20,352 nt of DNA, from assembly GCA_948896235.1 (NCBI GenBank), contig CAQUUC010000008.1, positions 1 through 20,352 of the forward strand, in the 5' to 3' direction. The DNA is from an uncultured Clostridia bacterium. Its GTDB lineage: Bacteria > Bacillota > Clostridia > TANB77 > CAG-508. How positions within the stretch are numbered: position 1 is the first letter of the stretch; each line of letters opens with the position of its first letter. The position numbers and the translations under genes were made by a program. Shown here piece by piece: positions 7,794 to 17,358 of the stretch. The notes below the pieces were generated by a model, which saw only the letters and a program-made list of their open reading frames with translations, was not told the DNA's origin and did no database searches.

Positions 7794-8468
7794 ATGAATA
7801 AAATATTTAAAGACTGGAATTTGTTTGAAAAAATTTTACTTTTTATGAGTATTATTTTAATTACTATTTCAGGATTTATTACAAAAAGTGAAATTTTAAC
7901 AGTCTTAACATCATTAGCTAGCATACTATGTGCTTTATTACAGGCCAAAGGAAAAGTAATTAGTCAATTTGTTGGGGTATTAGTAATTATATTATATTCA
8001 ATTGTATCATTTCGAAATCAATATTATGGAGAAGTTATTATTTATGTATTAGTACTATTACCAATGTATTTAGTTGGAATATATTCTTGGATTACTAATA
8101 CAAATGATGATACTAATACTGTAAAACAAAGCAATTTATCTAAAAAAGAATGGATTTTTTTAGGTTTTTTAAACATTATTTTGTTTGGAGTTTTATATTG
8201 TATTTTAAAAAGTTTAAATACTAGTGAACTTGTTGTTTCTACATTATCTATGCTTGCAAGCCTTATGGCAAATTATTTAATTGTAAGAAGAAATAAATAT
8301 AGTTTTTTATTCTATTTAATAAATGATATGATACTAGTTGCCTTGTGGGGAATACCAGTATTAAAAGGAGAGTTTTCTTTAATTCCATTACTAATGGATC
8401 CAATACTCTTATTAATAAGCGATTCTTATGGATTGAAAAACTGGAATAAAAATGAAAAAAATTTGTAA
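7794..8468 (+). CDS. pnuC: PnuC-type nicotinamide riboside transporter
   Basis: A 224-residue polytopic membrane protein with about seven hydrophobic segments. The central motif FRNQYYGEVIIY, the W..N start (DWNLFEK), the KYSFLFYLINDMILVALW segment and the final DPILLLISDSYG are features of the PnuC family, which imports the vitamin B3 form nicotinamide riboside by facilitated diffusion; NadR-type kinases then trap it. I start at ATG 7794, where GGAGG (7781-7785) is 8 bases upstream; an in-frame upstream ATG at 7722 lacks an RBS. A structured leader precedes it. No NadR gene is in the window. Confidence 0.87.
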   Translation: MNKIFKDWNLFEKILLFMSIILITISGFITKSEILTVLTSLASILCALLQAKGKVISQFVGVLVIILYSIVSFRNQYYGEVIIYVLVLLPMYLVGIYSWITNTNDDTNTVKQSNLSKKEWIFLGFLNIILFGVLYCILKSLNTSELVVSTLSMLASLMANYLIVRRNKYSFLFYLINDMILVALWGIPVLKGEFSLIPLLMDPILLLISDSYGLKNWNKNEKNL

Positions 8469-8524
8469 TATATATTTACAAAAAAGAATAGAAATGCTAT
8501 TATATGTTTATAATAAATAAACAT

Positions 8525-8600
8525 TCCTCTTTAGCTCAGTTGGTAGAGCGCTCGGCTGTTAACCGATAGGTCGTTGGTTCGAGTCCAACAAGAGGAGCCA
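8525..8600 (+). tRNA. tRNA-Asn (GTT), second copy
   Basis: Base-for-base identical to the tRNA at 60-135, including the encoded CCA and the GTT anticodon. It stands alone between pnuC and the C39-like gene, not next to rRNA. Its 3' terminator is also shared with the first copy. Confidence 0.97.
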
Positions 8601-8629
8601 AAAGCTAATCATTACGATTAGCTTTTTTT
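8601..8629 (+). terminator. Intrinsic terminator of the second tRNA-Asn
   Basis: AAAGCTAATC pairs with GATTAGCTTT and is followed by Ts. It matches the terminator at 136-165 except for a base in the loop. Confidence 0.9.
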
Positions 8630-8752
8630 GTGTGAATAAGATATGTTAGGTGTTATATAAGAGATAGAATAGTAAAAATGACTTTTGATTAATGTAGTAT
8701 TACTATACATATATAAATCAAAATGCTATAATTTAAAATAGAGGTGATTAAA

Positions 8753-9364
8753 TTGGAAAATAATCATTACGAAATCATACAACATAATGACTTAGGAAGA
8801 CGTTATACAGTGAGATTCAAACAATATAAATATAATGAGCCAATAGAACATACAAATTGGAGGATTTCAAAAAATGGGTGTGGACCTATAGCTATTGCAA
8901 TAGTATTAGCTAGTTTGGGATATAACGAAACACCAATAACAATTTCGAAGATGATGTTATTTAATGAATATGGTTTTTTATCTGAAGGATATTATACTGG
9001 AATTAATGGTGTGTCTATACTTTATTGTTTAAACAAATTAGTAAAAAAATATAATTTTGATATAGAATATGAAATTGTAAAAATAAATTATAAAAAACCA
9101 GAGCTTATGAAAGATAAAATAATAGAAATGATAAAAAATGGATATATGGCAATTGTAAATGTTGGACCTCATCCTAATATATTTGCTAATGATGGACATT
9201 ATATTGTTATAACTAGTTTAAATAAAGATAACAATGAATTTTATATATGTAATTCTTATCCAGAAGGAGATACACAAGTTGAGAGTATTTTTTCGTATGA
9301 GCAGATAGTAAAAGAAATTTATAAAGATAATTTTGACTTTTTAATGATAAGAAAAAAATTATAA
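8753..9364 (+). CDS. C39-like papain-fold cysteine protease family protein
   Basis: A protein of about 203 residues. NGCGPIAIAIVLASLGY contains the putative nucleophile Cys (about residue 43). GHYIVITSL gives the general base His (about 149), and YICNSYPEGD gives a third catalytic-position residue, Asn (about 167). This Cys-His-Asn/Asp layout is that of the peptidase C39-like family. There is no signal peptide and no ABC domain, so it is not a bacteriocin exporter. I prefer the TTG start at 8753 because GAGGTGAT (8741-8748) is then a well-placed RBS; a GTG at 8744 in the same frame would overlap that site. A TATAAT box (8727-8732) lies upstream. Confidence 0.75.
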   Translation: MENNHYEIIQHNDLGRRYTVRFKQYKYNEPIEHTNWRISKNGCGPIAIAIVLASLGYNETPITISKMMLFNEYGFLSEGYYTGINGVSILYCLNKLVKKYNFDIEYEIVKINYKKPELMKDKIIEMIKNGYMAIVNVGPHPNIFANDGHYIVITSLNKDNNEFYICNSYPEGDTQVESIFSYEQIVKEIYKDNFDFLMIRKKL

Positions 9365-9369
9365 AAACT

Positions 9370-9397
9370 TTGATTTTTAATAAAAGTGTGATAAAAT
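9370..9397 (+). promoter_or_regulatory. Sigma-A-type promoter for the AIM24-family gene
   Basis: TTGATT (9370-9375), a 16-base spacer and TAAAAT (9392-9397) lie in the 69-base gap before the gene, whose RBS is GGGAGGA. Confidence 0.5.
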
Positions 9398-9433
9398 AAT
9401 GTTAGTTTAAAATTAAAAGGGAGGAAATTAAAC

Positions 9434-10108
9434 ATGGAAGCAAAAATAGTAGGAGACATGTTACCAGCAGTTGTTTGTAAACTTGCAAAAGGAGAAACTG
9501 TTATAACAGAAAACGGTGGAATGAGCTGGATGGACGAAGGAATAGAAATGAAAACAACTACTAATGGTGGAATTATGAAAGGAATTGGTAGAGCATTTGC
9601 TGGAGAATCAATTTTTATGAATATGTATACAGCACAGAAAGATAATGCAGAAATAGCATTTGCATCATCTTTTTCAGGACAAATTCTAGAATTTGACTTA
9701 AAAGAAGGAGAAAGTATTGTTGCACAAAAACGTGCTTTTCTATGCTCAGAAAAAACAGTAGATATAAAAATGCAATTCCGTAAAAAATTAGGAGCTGGTT
9801 TCTTTGGTGGAGAAGGATTTATTATGCAAAAAATAACAGGACCAGGTAAAGTATACTTAGAAATTGATGGAAGTGTAATAAAAAGAGAACTTGCAGAAGG
9901 AGAGAAATTAAAGGTAGATAATGGATATGTTGCAGCTATGACACAAGATGTAAAATTAGATATTGAAACAGTAAAAGGTGTTAAAAATATTTTATTTGGT
10001 GGAGAAGGATTATTTGTTACTACAGTAAAAGGACCAGGAACAGTATACTTACAAACAATGCCAGTTTCAAAACTTGCAGGATTATTATATTTAGGGCAAC
10101 AAAAATAA
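9434..10108 (+). CDS. AIM24 / TIGR00266 family protein
   Basis: A 224-residue all-beta protein recognisable by ENGGMSWMDEGI, the SFSGQILEFDL strand, and two related hairpins, FFGGEGFIMQKITGPGKVYL and LFGGEGLFVTTVKGPGTVYL, that show the internal duplication of the family. It has no membrane segment or signal peptide, so it is presumed cytosolic. The biochemical role of bacterial members is not established; the yeast namesake is a mitochondrial inner-membrane organisation factor. It has its own promoter and terminator and is thus a single-gene unit. It carries an out-of-frame CGG at 9514 (AAC GGT) without interruption. Confidence 0.9.
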   Translation: MEAKIVGDMLPAVVCKLAKGETVITENGGMSWMDEGIEMKTTTNGGIMKGIGRAFAGESIFMNMYTAQKDNAEIAFASSFSGQILEFDLKEGESIVAQKRAFLCSEKTVDIKMQFRKKLGAGFFGGEGFIMQKITGPGKVYLEIDGSVIKRELAEGEKLKVDNGYVAAMTQDVKLDIETVKGVKNILFGGEGLFVTTVKGPGTVYLQTMPVSKLAGLLYLGQQK

Positions 10109-10126
10109 ATAAAGGAACGATAAAAG

Positions 10127-10158
10127 ATAAGAGTTTTATTAAAAAACTCTTATTTTTT
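10127..10158 (+). terminator. Intrinsic terminator of the AIM24-family gene
   Basis: ATAAGAGTTTT pairs with AAAACTCTTAT over a short loop, followed by six Ts. It separates this gene from the operon that starts at 10160. Confidence 0.9.
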
Positions 10159-10159
10159 G

Positions 10160-10188
10160 TTGTAAAATTCCTAAAAGAATGATAAGAT
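10160..10188 (+). promoter_or_regulatory. Promoter of the prepilin-murB operon
   Basis: TTGTAA (10160-10165), 17 bases, TAAGAT (10183-10188). The promoter before the other prepilin-like gene at the right edge has the same -10 sequence. Confidence 0.5.
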
Positions 10189-10224
10189 TTAAATGTGAAT
10201 TTTCGAAAGTAAAAGGAGAAAATT

Positions 10225-10692
10225 ATGCATATTTTTAGAGAAGAAAAAGGAATAACGATAGTATCACTGGTTATAACTTTTATAGTATTATTAATAATAT
10301 CAGCAATTGGTATTAATATGAGCATAGTAGGAATTAACTCTGTAAAAGATGCTAAATTAACAGGAGAATTGCAAATGGTGCAACATGCAGTTTTAGAACA
10401 ATATACAAAGTATAAAACAACAAGGAATAGCGTATATTTAGTAGGAACTAAAATTACGAAAGAAGAGACATTAGATATAGCAAATGAAATGGGAGTGACT
10501 CTTGTAAATATACCAGATTCATATTCAAATAGGGATTATTATAAATTAGACAAAACTTCATTAGAAAGTATAGGAGTACAAGATTCTACAGATGAATATG
10601 TAGTTAATTATATTTCGGGAGAAGTAATGAATATTACAGTTAAGAAAACAAATAGTAATAGCCCATTATATACAAAAGCAAATAGTTTTTAG
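10225..10692 (+). CDS. Prepilin/pseudopilin-like protein with type IV pilin N-terminus
   Basis: A 155-residue protein. The N-terminus MHIFREEKG-ITIVSLVITF has a short basic leader, a Gly (residue 9) at the prepilin-peptidase position, then a ~22-residue hydrophobic helix (about 10-33) and a globular polar tail. The usual Glu at mature position 5 is Ser here, as is the case (Ala) in the partial gene at the right edge. It would be a membrane-anchored or filament-forming surface protein. No pilus assembly ATPase or peptidase gene is nearby. It precedes murB by 47 bases and probably shares its transcript. The ATG has GGAG upstream. Confidence 0.7.
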   Translation: MHIFREEKGITIVSLVITFIVLLIISAIGINMSIVGINSVKDAKLTGELQMVQHAVLEQYTKYKTTRNSVYLVGTKITKEETLDIANEMGVTLVNIPDSYSNRDYYKLDKTSLESIGVQDSTDEYVVNYISGEVMNITVKKTNSNSPLYTKANSF

Positions 10693-10739
10693 TATAGTAT
10701 AAAGGAGGGAGTAGGGTTATAGAAAATACCTACAAACAT

Positions 10740-11658
10740 ATGGATATAGAAAAAACATATATGGATTTAACTAAAAATTTAAAAAATTCTACTATTTTAA
10801 AAAACGAATCAATGTCAAAACATACTTCATTTAAAATAGGTGGAGTTGCTGACATATTAGTAAAAGCAAAATCTATAGAAGATATTAAAACTATTTTACT
10901 ATATTGTAAAAGTGAAAAGCATCAATTATATGTAATGGGAAATGGTAGTAACTTGCTTGTTAAAGATAATGGAATAAGAGGGCTTGTTCTTATAGTAGAT
11001 ATTGATAATATTAATATTGAAGAAAAGGAAGAAACAGTAAAAGTAATTGTAGGAGCAGGAGTAAAGCTTGGAAAATTAGCTGGAGAGTTATTAAAAAGAA
11101 GCATTGGTGGATTTGAATTTGCGAGTCGGAATACCAGGTACTATTGGCGGAGCTGTAAGAATGAATGCAGGGGCACATGGAAAAGAGATGAAAGATATTG
11201 TAGTTAAAACTACATATATGGATTTTGAAGGAAATATAAATACAATTGACCATATCGAGCAAGAATTCTCATATAGAAAAAGCATATTTGCAACTAAGAA
11301 ATGGATAATTTTAGAAACGGAGTTAGAATTACAATATACTAATAAAGAAGAAATAAAATTAAAAATGGAAGAATATGCGAGTTACAGACGTGAAAAACAA
11401 CCAATTACATATCCAAATGCAGGGAGTACATTTAAAAGAGGAGAAGACTTTATTACAGCAAAATTAATTGATGATGCAGGATTAAAGGGATATTCGATAG
11501 GTGGAGCAAAAGTATCAGAAAAACATGCAGGATTTATAATAAATACAGGAAATGCAACTGCAGAGGATGTGCTTAACTTAATAACGTACATAACTGAAAC
11601 AGTATATAAGAGATTTAATAAAAATATTGAATTAGAAATAGAAGTAATAGGAGAGTAG
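10740..11658 (+). CDS. murB: UDP-N-acetylenolpyruvoylglucosamine reductase, read through a +1 frameshift at CGG
   Basis: MurB reduces UDP-GlcNAc-enolpyruvate to UDP-MurNAc using NADPH and FAD in cytosolic peptidoglycan precursor synthesis. Visible parts are HTSFKIGG, the FAD-domain stretch VMGNGSNLLV, and, across the break, FEFAS-GIPGTIGG followed by MNAGAHG, one of the most conserved MurB signatures. YRREKQP, PNAGSTFKR (catalytic Ser) and a C-terminal EIEVIGE follow. The zero frame meets CGG at 11127-11129. Skipping C11127 supplies the invariant Gly (G130) and yields 305 residues, the normal length. The start is uncertain: ATG 10740 gives a usual N-terminus, but the strong RBS AAAGGAGGG (10701-10709) is 30 bases away and better placed for an in-frame ATA at 10719. 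Confidence 0.95.
11127..11130 (+). other. +1 frameshift site CGGA (murB)
   Basis: Context AGT C GGA ATA. Skipping C joins FEFAS to GIPGTIGGA, an almost invariant MurB motif. The unshifted frame stops at 11205-11207 after nonsense sequence. Confidence 0.9.
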
Positions 11659-11672
11659 AAAGGAAAGGTAAT

Positions 11673-13193
11673 ATGAAGGGATTTTTTTCGTGGTTTAAAG
11701 GAAGTACAAAAATGAAAAGATGGATGCTATTAGTACTTGTAGGAATTATACTAGTGGGATATGGAGTTGCGTCAATACTAATTGCAAAAGAGATATCATT
11801 TTTAGAAATAGGAAAAATTATATTATTATTTGTTTTAGGATTTACATTGACAATTATAGGTATTGTATTTGCACAGAAAAGAACATTAGAATTGTTAATA
11901 GAAGCAAGTGATTTACGTTTAGAAAAAGGAAATAAAAATGTCAATATAAATTCACTTATATTCGATAAAAAGATATATAATAAAGGACCTAATATTGTAG
12001 TAATTGGCGGAGGAAGCGGATTAAACACAGTACTTAGAGGACTAAAGAATTATACAAGCAATATTACAGCAATTGTAACCGTTTCTGATTATGGAAAATT
12101 GCCAACCAACTCAAGAAAGCAATTAGAATTACTACCATTAGAAGATATTAAAGATTCATTAGTTGCTCTTTCATATAATGAACCAGTTATGGAAGGAATA
12201 TTAAATCTAAAGTTTAATCATGGTATGCTAAGAGATTTATCTTTTGGAGATATATATCTTTATTCTATGAAAGAATTATATGGAGATTTTGCAGAATCTA
12301 TTGAAAAAAGTAAATCTGTTTTAAATATTACAGGTAGAGTTTTGCCAGTAACTCTAGATGAAGTAAAAATATGTGCAGAGCTTGAAAATGGAATGGTTGT
12401 AGAGGAAAAAGACAAAATCCCAGAAATTGTATTTGATAAAGTAACTAAAATTAATAGAATTTATATAAGCCCTTCAAACTGTGTACCAGCACCAGGAGTA
12501 TTAGAAGCAATTAAAAATGCTGATGCAATTATTATTGGACCAGGAAGTTTATATACAAATGTTATACCAAACTTATTAGTTAAGAATGTATCTAGGACCA
12601 TTAAAGAAAGTAAAGCAATAAAAATATATGTAAATAATATTATGACAGAGCCAGGACAGACAGATAACTATACTATATCAGACCATATACAAGCAATTAT
12701 AGACCATGCTGGAATAGGAATACTAGATTATTGTATTTATGATACAGGAGAGGTAATACCTGAATATATAAGAAAATATAATATGGGGGGACAAGATTTA
12801 GTAGAACAAGATATACAAAAGTGTAAAGAAAAAGGAATAAAATTATTACAAAGAAATCTTTCAACTATTATCGATGATAATATAAGGCATAATCCAAAAG
12901 CAGTAGCCGAAGCAATTATTCAAATTATATGTGATGATTTAAAATTTAAAGATAAACAAAACGATCCAGAATATATAATGCTAAATTCTAGACTTAAAGA
13001 AGAAAAGAGAAGAAAGAAAAATGTAAGACCAATCTTTAAAGTAAACAATAATAGTAAAAATCATAGTACAAGAATCGAAAAGAGAAAAAGCAGATTTAGT
13101 GAAAAGTACAAAGAAAGAGTTGAATCAATAAAAACAAGTGATAAGAAAAAGATTGAAAATCAAATGAGAGCTAAGGAAGAAGATAAAAAATAA
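11673..13193 (+). CDS. yvcK: YvcK/CofD-like protein with N-terminal membrane anchor
   Basis: A 506-residue protein. Two hydrophobic segments (about 17-36 and 47-67) precede the Rossmann-like domain that begins IVVIGGGSGLNTVLRGLK (about 108-125). ISPSNCVPAPGVLEAI, IIIGPGSLYTNVIPNLLV and NNIMTEPGQTDNYT are diagnostic of the YvcK family, which binds UDP-sugars and controls cell-wall and central carbon metabolism in Firmicutes. The C-terminal ~80 residues are very basic and charged. The loop where relatives usually have ADDGGSSG reads SDYGKLPTNS here (about 138-147), so the substrate or ligand site may differ. The gene starts 14 bases behind murB with RBS GAAAGG. Two CGG triplets at 12008 and 12017 are out of frame. 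Confidence 0.9.
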   Translation: MKGFFSWFKGSTKMKRWMLLVLVGIILVGYGVASILIAKEISFLEIGKIILLFVLGFTLTIIGIVFAQKRTLELLIEASDLRLEKGNKNVNINSLIFDKKIYNKGPNIVVIGGGSGLNTVLRGLKNYTSNITAIVTVSDYGKLPTNSRKQLELLPLEDIKDSLVALSYNEPVMEGILNLKFNHGMLRDLSFGDIYLYSMKELYGDFAESIEKSKSVLNITGRVLPVTLDEVKICAELENGMVVEEKDKIPEIVFDKVTKINRIYISPSNCVPAPGVLEAIKNADAIIIGPGSLYTNVIPNLLVKNVSRTIKESKAIKIYVNNIMTEPGQTDNYTISDHIQAIIDHAGIGILDYCIYDTGEVIPEYIRKYNMGGQDLVEQDIQKCKEKGIKLLQRNLSTIIDDNIRHNPKAVAEAIIQIICDDLKFKDKQNDPEYIMLNSRLKEEKRRKKNVRPIFKVNNNSKNHSTRIEKRKSRFSEKYKERVESIKTSDKKKIENQMRAKEEDKK

Positions 13194-13211
13194 ATTAGCG
13201 AGGTGGCCAAT

Positions 13212-13613
13212 ATGAATTTGGATAATATTAAAAGAGTAGAGAGAGTACTAAGATCAAATGGAGTAATGGATTCAAGAGAAAGAGAAGCGGAGAAGAAAAG
13301 ACAGGATAGAATAAATGGAAATTTAGATTATATGAAAGGCCAAAAGAAGAAAAAACAATCAAAAGGAGAACAACCAAGAGAAGATAGTAATAAAGATAAT
13401 AGAGAAAAAACAAGAAGAACAGATGTAAATAATGCAAATATACATAATGTTAAAGAGCAAATGGAATCACAAAGTGTGGGAGGAATCCAAAGACTACGTG
13501 ATAAAATGCAAGGAAATACAATAGGTGCAATAAGGGCAGTAAAAGAAGATAGCGTGAAAGCAATAAAAAGATATGAAAAGAATTTTGAAATAGAAAATGA
13601 TGGCGAAAGATAA
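13212..13613 (+). CDS. Small highly charged protein of unknown function
   Basis: A 133-residue hydrophilic protein rich in Lys, Arg, Glu, Asn and Gln. It has predicted helical ends (MNLDNIKRVERVLRSN and the KEDSVKAIKRYEKNFEIE region) and a low-complexity basic middle (GQKKKKQSKGEQ). There are no membrane segments. I do not recognise a family; the basic middle could bind nucleic acid or act as a linker. ATG 13212 is preferred because GAGGTGG (13200-13206) is its RBS; the in-frame GTG at 13203 lies inside that site. It sits 18 bases behind yvcK and 17 before the glucosidase, so it is part of the same operon. Codon use is like that of the neighbours. Confidence 0.7.
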   Translation: MNLDNIKRVERVLRSNGVMDSREREAEKKRQDRINGNLDYMKGQKKKKQSKGEQPREDSNKDNREKTRRTDVNNANIHNVKEQMESQSVGGIQRLRDKMQGNTIGAIRAVKEDSVKAIKRYEKNFEIENDGER

Positions 13614-13630
13614 GTAACGGGGGAGTACAA

Positions 13631-15641
<2,011 letters not shown>

Positions 15642-15668
15642 AAAAGAACAATATGAAAGAGGAATAAG

Positions 15669-16694
15669 ATGACAATAGAAGAGCTAGAAAAAAAACTAAA
15701 ACAAGGAAATCTAGATAGTTTATATTTGCTATATGGTGAAGAAACTTTTTTATTAGAAAGTTGTCTAAAAAAAATAAAAAACTTATTTGGAGAAATAGTT
15801 AAAGGAATAAATTATGTAGAAATATATGATACTAATTTAGACAGTTTAATACAAGAAATAGAAACACCAGCATTTGGCTATGAAAAGAAATTAGTAATTG
15901 TTAAAAATGTAGGACTTTTTAAAAGAGAAGTTAAGAAAAAGGGTGCAGATTTTGTAAATATAAGAGATAAATTTATAGACTATTTAGAAAGCAATAAAGA
16001 TACAATAAAAGATACTGTTATATTAGTATTTATAGAAGAAAGTGTAGATAAGACAAAATTATTATCAATTGTAGAAGGATCAAAGGCTTGTATTTGTAAT
16101 TTTGAATATCAAAAATTACCTAATATTATGGCAAGGCTAAAAGCAATTTCTAAAGCATATGGGGTAGAAATTAGTGATATAAATTTAAAATACTTTATTG
16201 AAGCTGTTGGAACTAATATGCAAGATTTAATTAATGAGATTAGAAAACAAATAGAGTATGCAGGAACAGGAAATGAAATAACAAAAGAAAGCATTGATTT
16301 GCTTGCTACAAAGCAAATGGAAAGTGTAATATTTGATTTAACAGACAATTTGGGAAAGAAAAATATAAAACAAGCAAGAATAGTATTAAATAATCTTTTA
16401 TATTCAAAGGAACCAATTCAAAAGATACTAATTACTCTATATAATCATTTTAAAAAACTTTATATAACAAAACTTGCAATAGAGCAAAATAGAAATGTAG
16501 CAGAATGTATGGATTTAAAGCCAAATCAAATGTTTTTAGTAAATAAATATAAAGTGCAAAGTGAGTATTTTACTAGTATAGAACTTAAAGAAATACTTGA
16601 AAAGTTAATTGAATTAGATACAAATTATAAAGTAGGAAGAATTGATTTAAATGTAGGACTAGATGCAATACTTTGTGTGTATTGTTCAAAATAG
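15669..16694 (+). CDS. holA: DNA polymerase III subunit delta
   Basis: A 341-residue protein with the HolA opening SLYLLYGEETFLLESCLKKIK, the clamp-opening domain (TPAFGYEKKLVIVKNV), the middle segment PNIMARLKAISKAYGVEIS, and a helical C-terminal collar domain ending LDTNYKVGRIDLNVGLDAIL. HolA opens the sliding clamp within the clamp-loader complex at the replication fork. The length is that of Gram-positive homologues. ATG 15669 has GAGGAAT just upstream, 27 bases behind the debranching gene, so it is in the same operon. It is uninterrupted and holds no in-frame CGG. Confidence 0.93.
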   Translation: MTIEELEKKLKQGNLDSLYLLYGEETFLLESCLKKIKNLFGEIVKGINYVEIYDTNLDSLIQEIETPAFGYEKKLVIVKNVGLFKREVKKKGADFVNIRDKFIDYLESNKDTIKDTVILVFIEESVDKTKLLSIVEGSKACICNFEYQKLPNIMARLKAISKAYGVEISDINLKYFIEAVGTNMQDLINEIRKQIEYAGTGNEITKESIDLLATKQMESVIFDLTDNLGKKNIKQARIVLNNLLYSKEPIQKILITLYNHFKKLYITKLAIEQNRNVAECMDLKPNQMFLVNKYKVQSEYFTSIELKEILEKLIELDTNYKVGRIDLNVGLDAILCVYCSK

Positions 16695-16732
16695 TATATA
16701 CAACCTAAAAAGTATGAAAGAGTGATTGTTAA

Positions 16733-17249
16733 ATGGAAAATATTAATGGAAATAAAATAATTTGGAAAACAGATAATTTTGTGGCTGTTGCATCAGAAAG
16801 ACCACTAGTATCTAGAGAAGAAGGTGGACACATAAAAATACATGCATTAGGAGATAAATATAGATTTGACTCAAGCTTAGATTTTACACCACGGATTATT
16901 GTTAGAAGAAAAAAGACTTTGTCAAATGATTTGCGAAAGCTATGTAAAAGCAATGAAAAAATGTGGTATTGATATTATAAGGATAAATTTCTTTGAGGCT
17001 GGTAATTGGGCATGGAAACCAGATAAAGATGGAAAAATTAAAAAACCATTTTTTCATGAACATATTTTTGGGAGAACTATGAATGCAAAAAAACAAAAAT
17101 GGCCAGAAGCACCATATCTTCCAGATAAATCAACAGGATTTTATGAGGGGTTTAAACCTTTAAATGATGAGGATATAGAATGTATTATAGAAGAAATGAA
17201 AATTTTAGAAAAACAAGAAAAATATGATATATTAAATTGGACAATATAA
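16733..17249 (+). CDS. HIT-like family protein, read through a +1 frameshift at CGG
   Basis: The restored 171-residue product has VSREEGGHIKI, then DFTP, a helix (LLLEEKRLCQMICESYVKAM), GIDIIRINFFEAGNW, and FHEHIFGR with H108 and H110, the histidine-triad position followed by GR. WPEAPYLPDKSTGFYEGF and PLNDEDIE follow. I recall this combination from a branch of HIT-family proteins, probable nucleotide hydrolases or transferases; exact function unknown. The zero frame meets CGG at 16892-16894 and ends at 16972. Skipping C16892 gives G54 and keeps one frame to TAA at 17249. The gene starts 38 bases behind holA, and a terminator follows directly. Without the shift neither half has a complete fold. 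Confidence 0.83.
16892..16895 (+). other. +1 frameshift site CGGA (HIT-like gene)
   Basis: Context CCA C GGA TTA. Skipping C connects LDFTPG to LLLEEKRL, the helix expected after the conserved D-x-TP turn. Confidence 0.82.
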
Positions 17250-17258
17250 TTTGTAATG

Positions 17259-17281
17259 AGCACGAAAATCGTGCTTTTTTT
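17259..17281 (+). terminator. Intrinsic terminator closing the prepilin-to-HIT operon
   Basis: AGCACGA pairs with TCGTGCT around AAA, followed by seven Ts. It separates the operon from gpr. Confidence 0.92.
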
Positions 17282-17358
17282 ATTTGTATGAAACTAACTG
17301 TTATTATGTGTATAAAATTTTAAGAAAATAAAATAATAAGAAAAGGAGATGAAAAATT

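Noticed and set aside
8744..8752. GTG 8744 as start of the C39-like gene
   Set aside because: This GTG lies within the only RBS (GAGGTGAT); TTG 8753 is spaced properly from it.
11127..11207. A further in-frame CGG at 11148 in murB
   Set aside because: It is in frame only in the unshifted reading after the break. In the true (shifted) frame it is GGC GGA, so it is not a decoded CGG codon.
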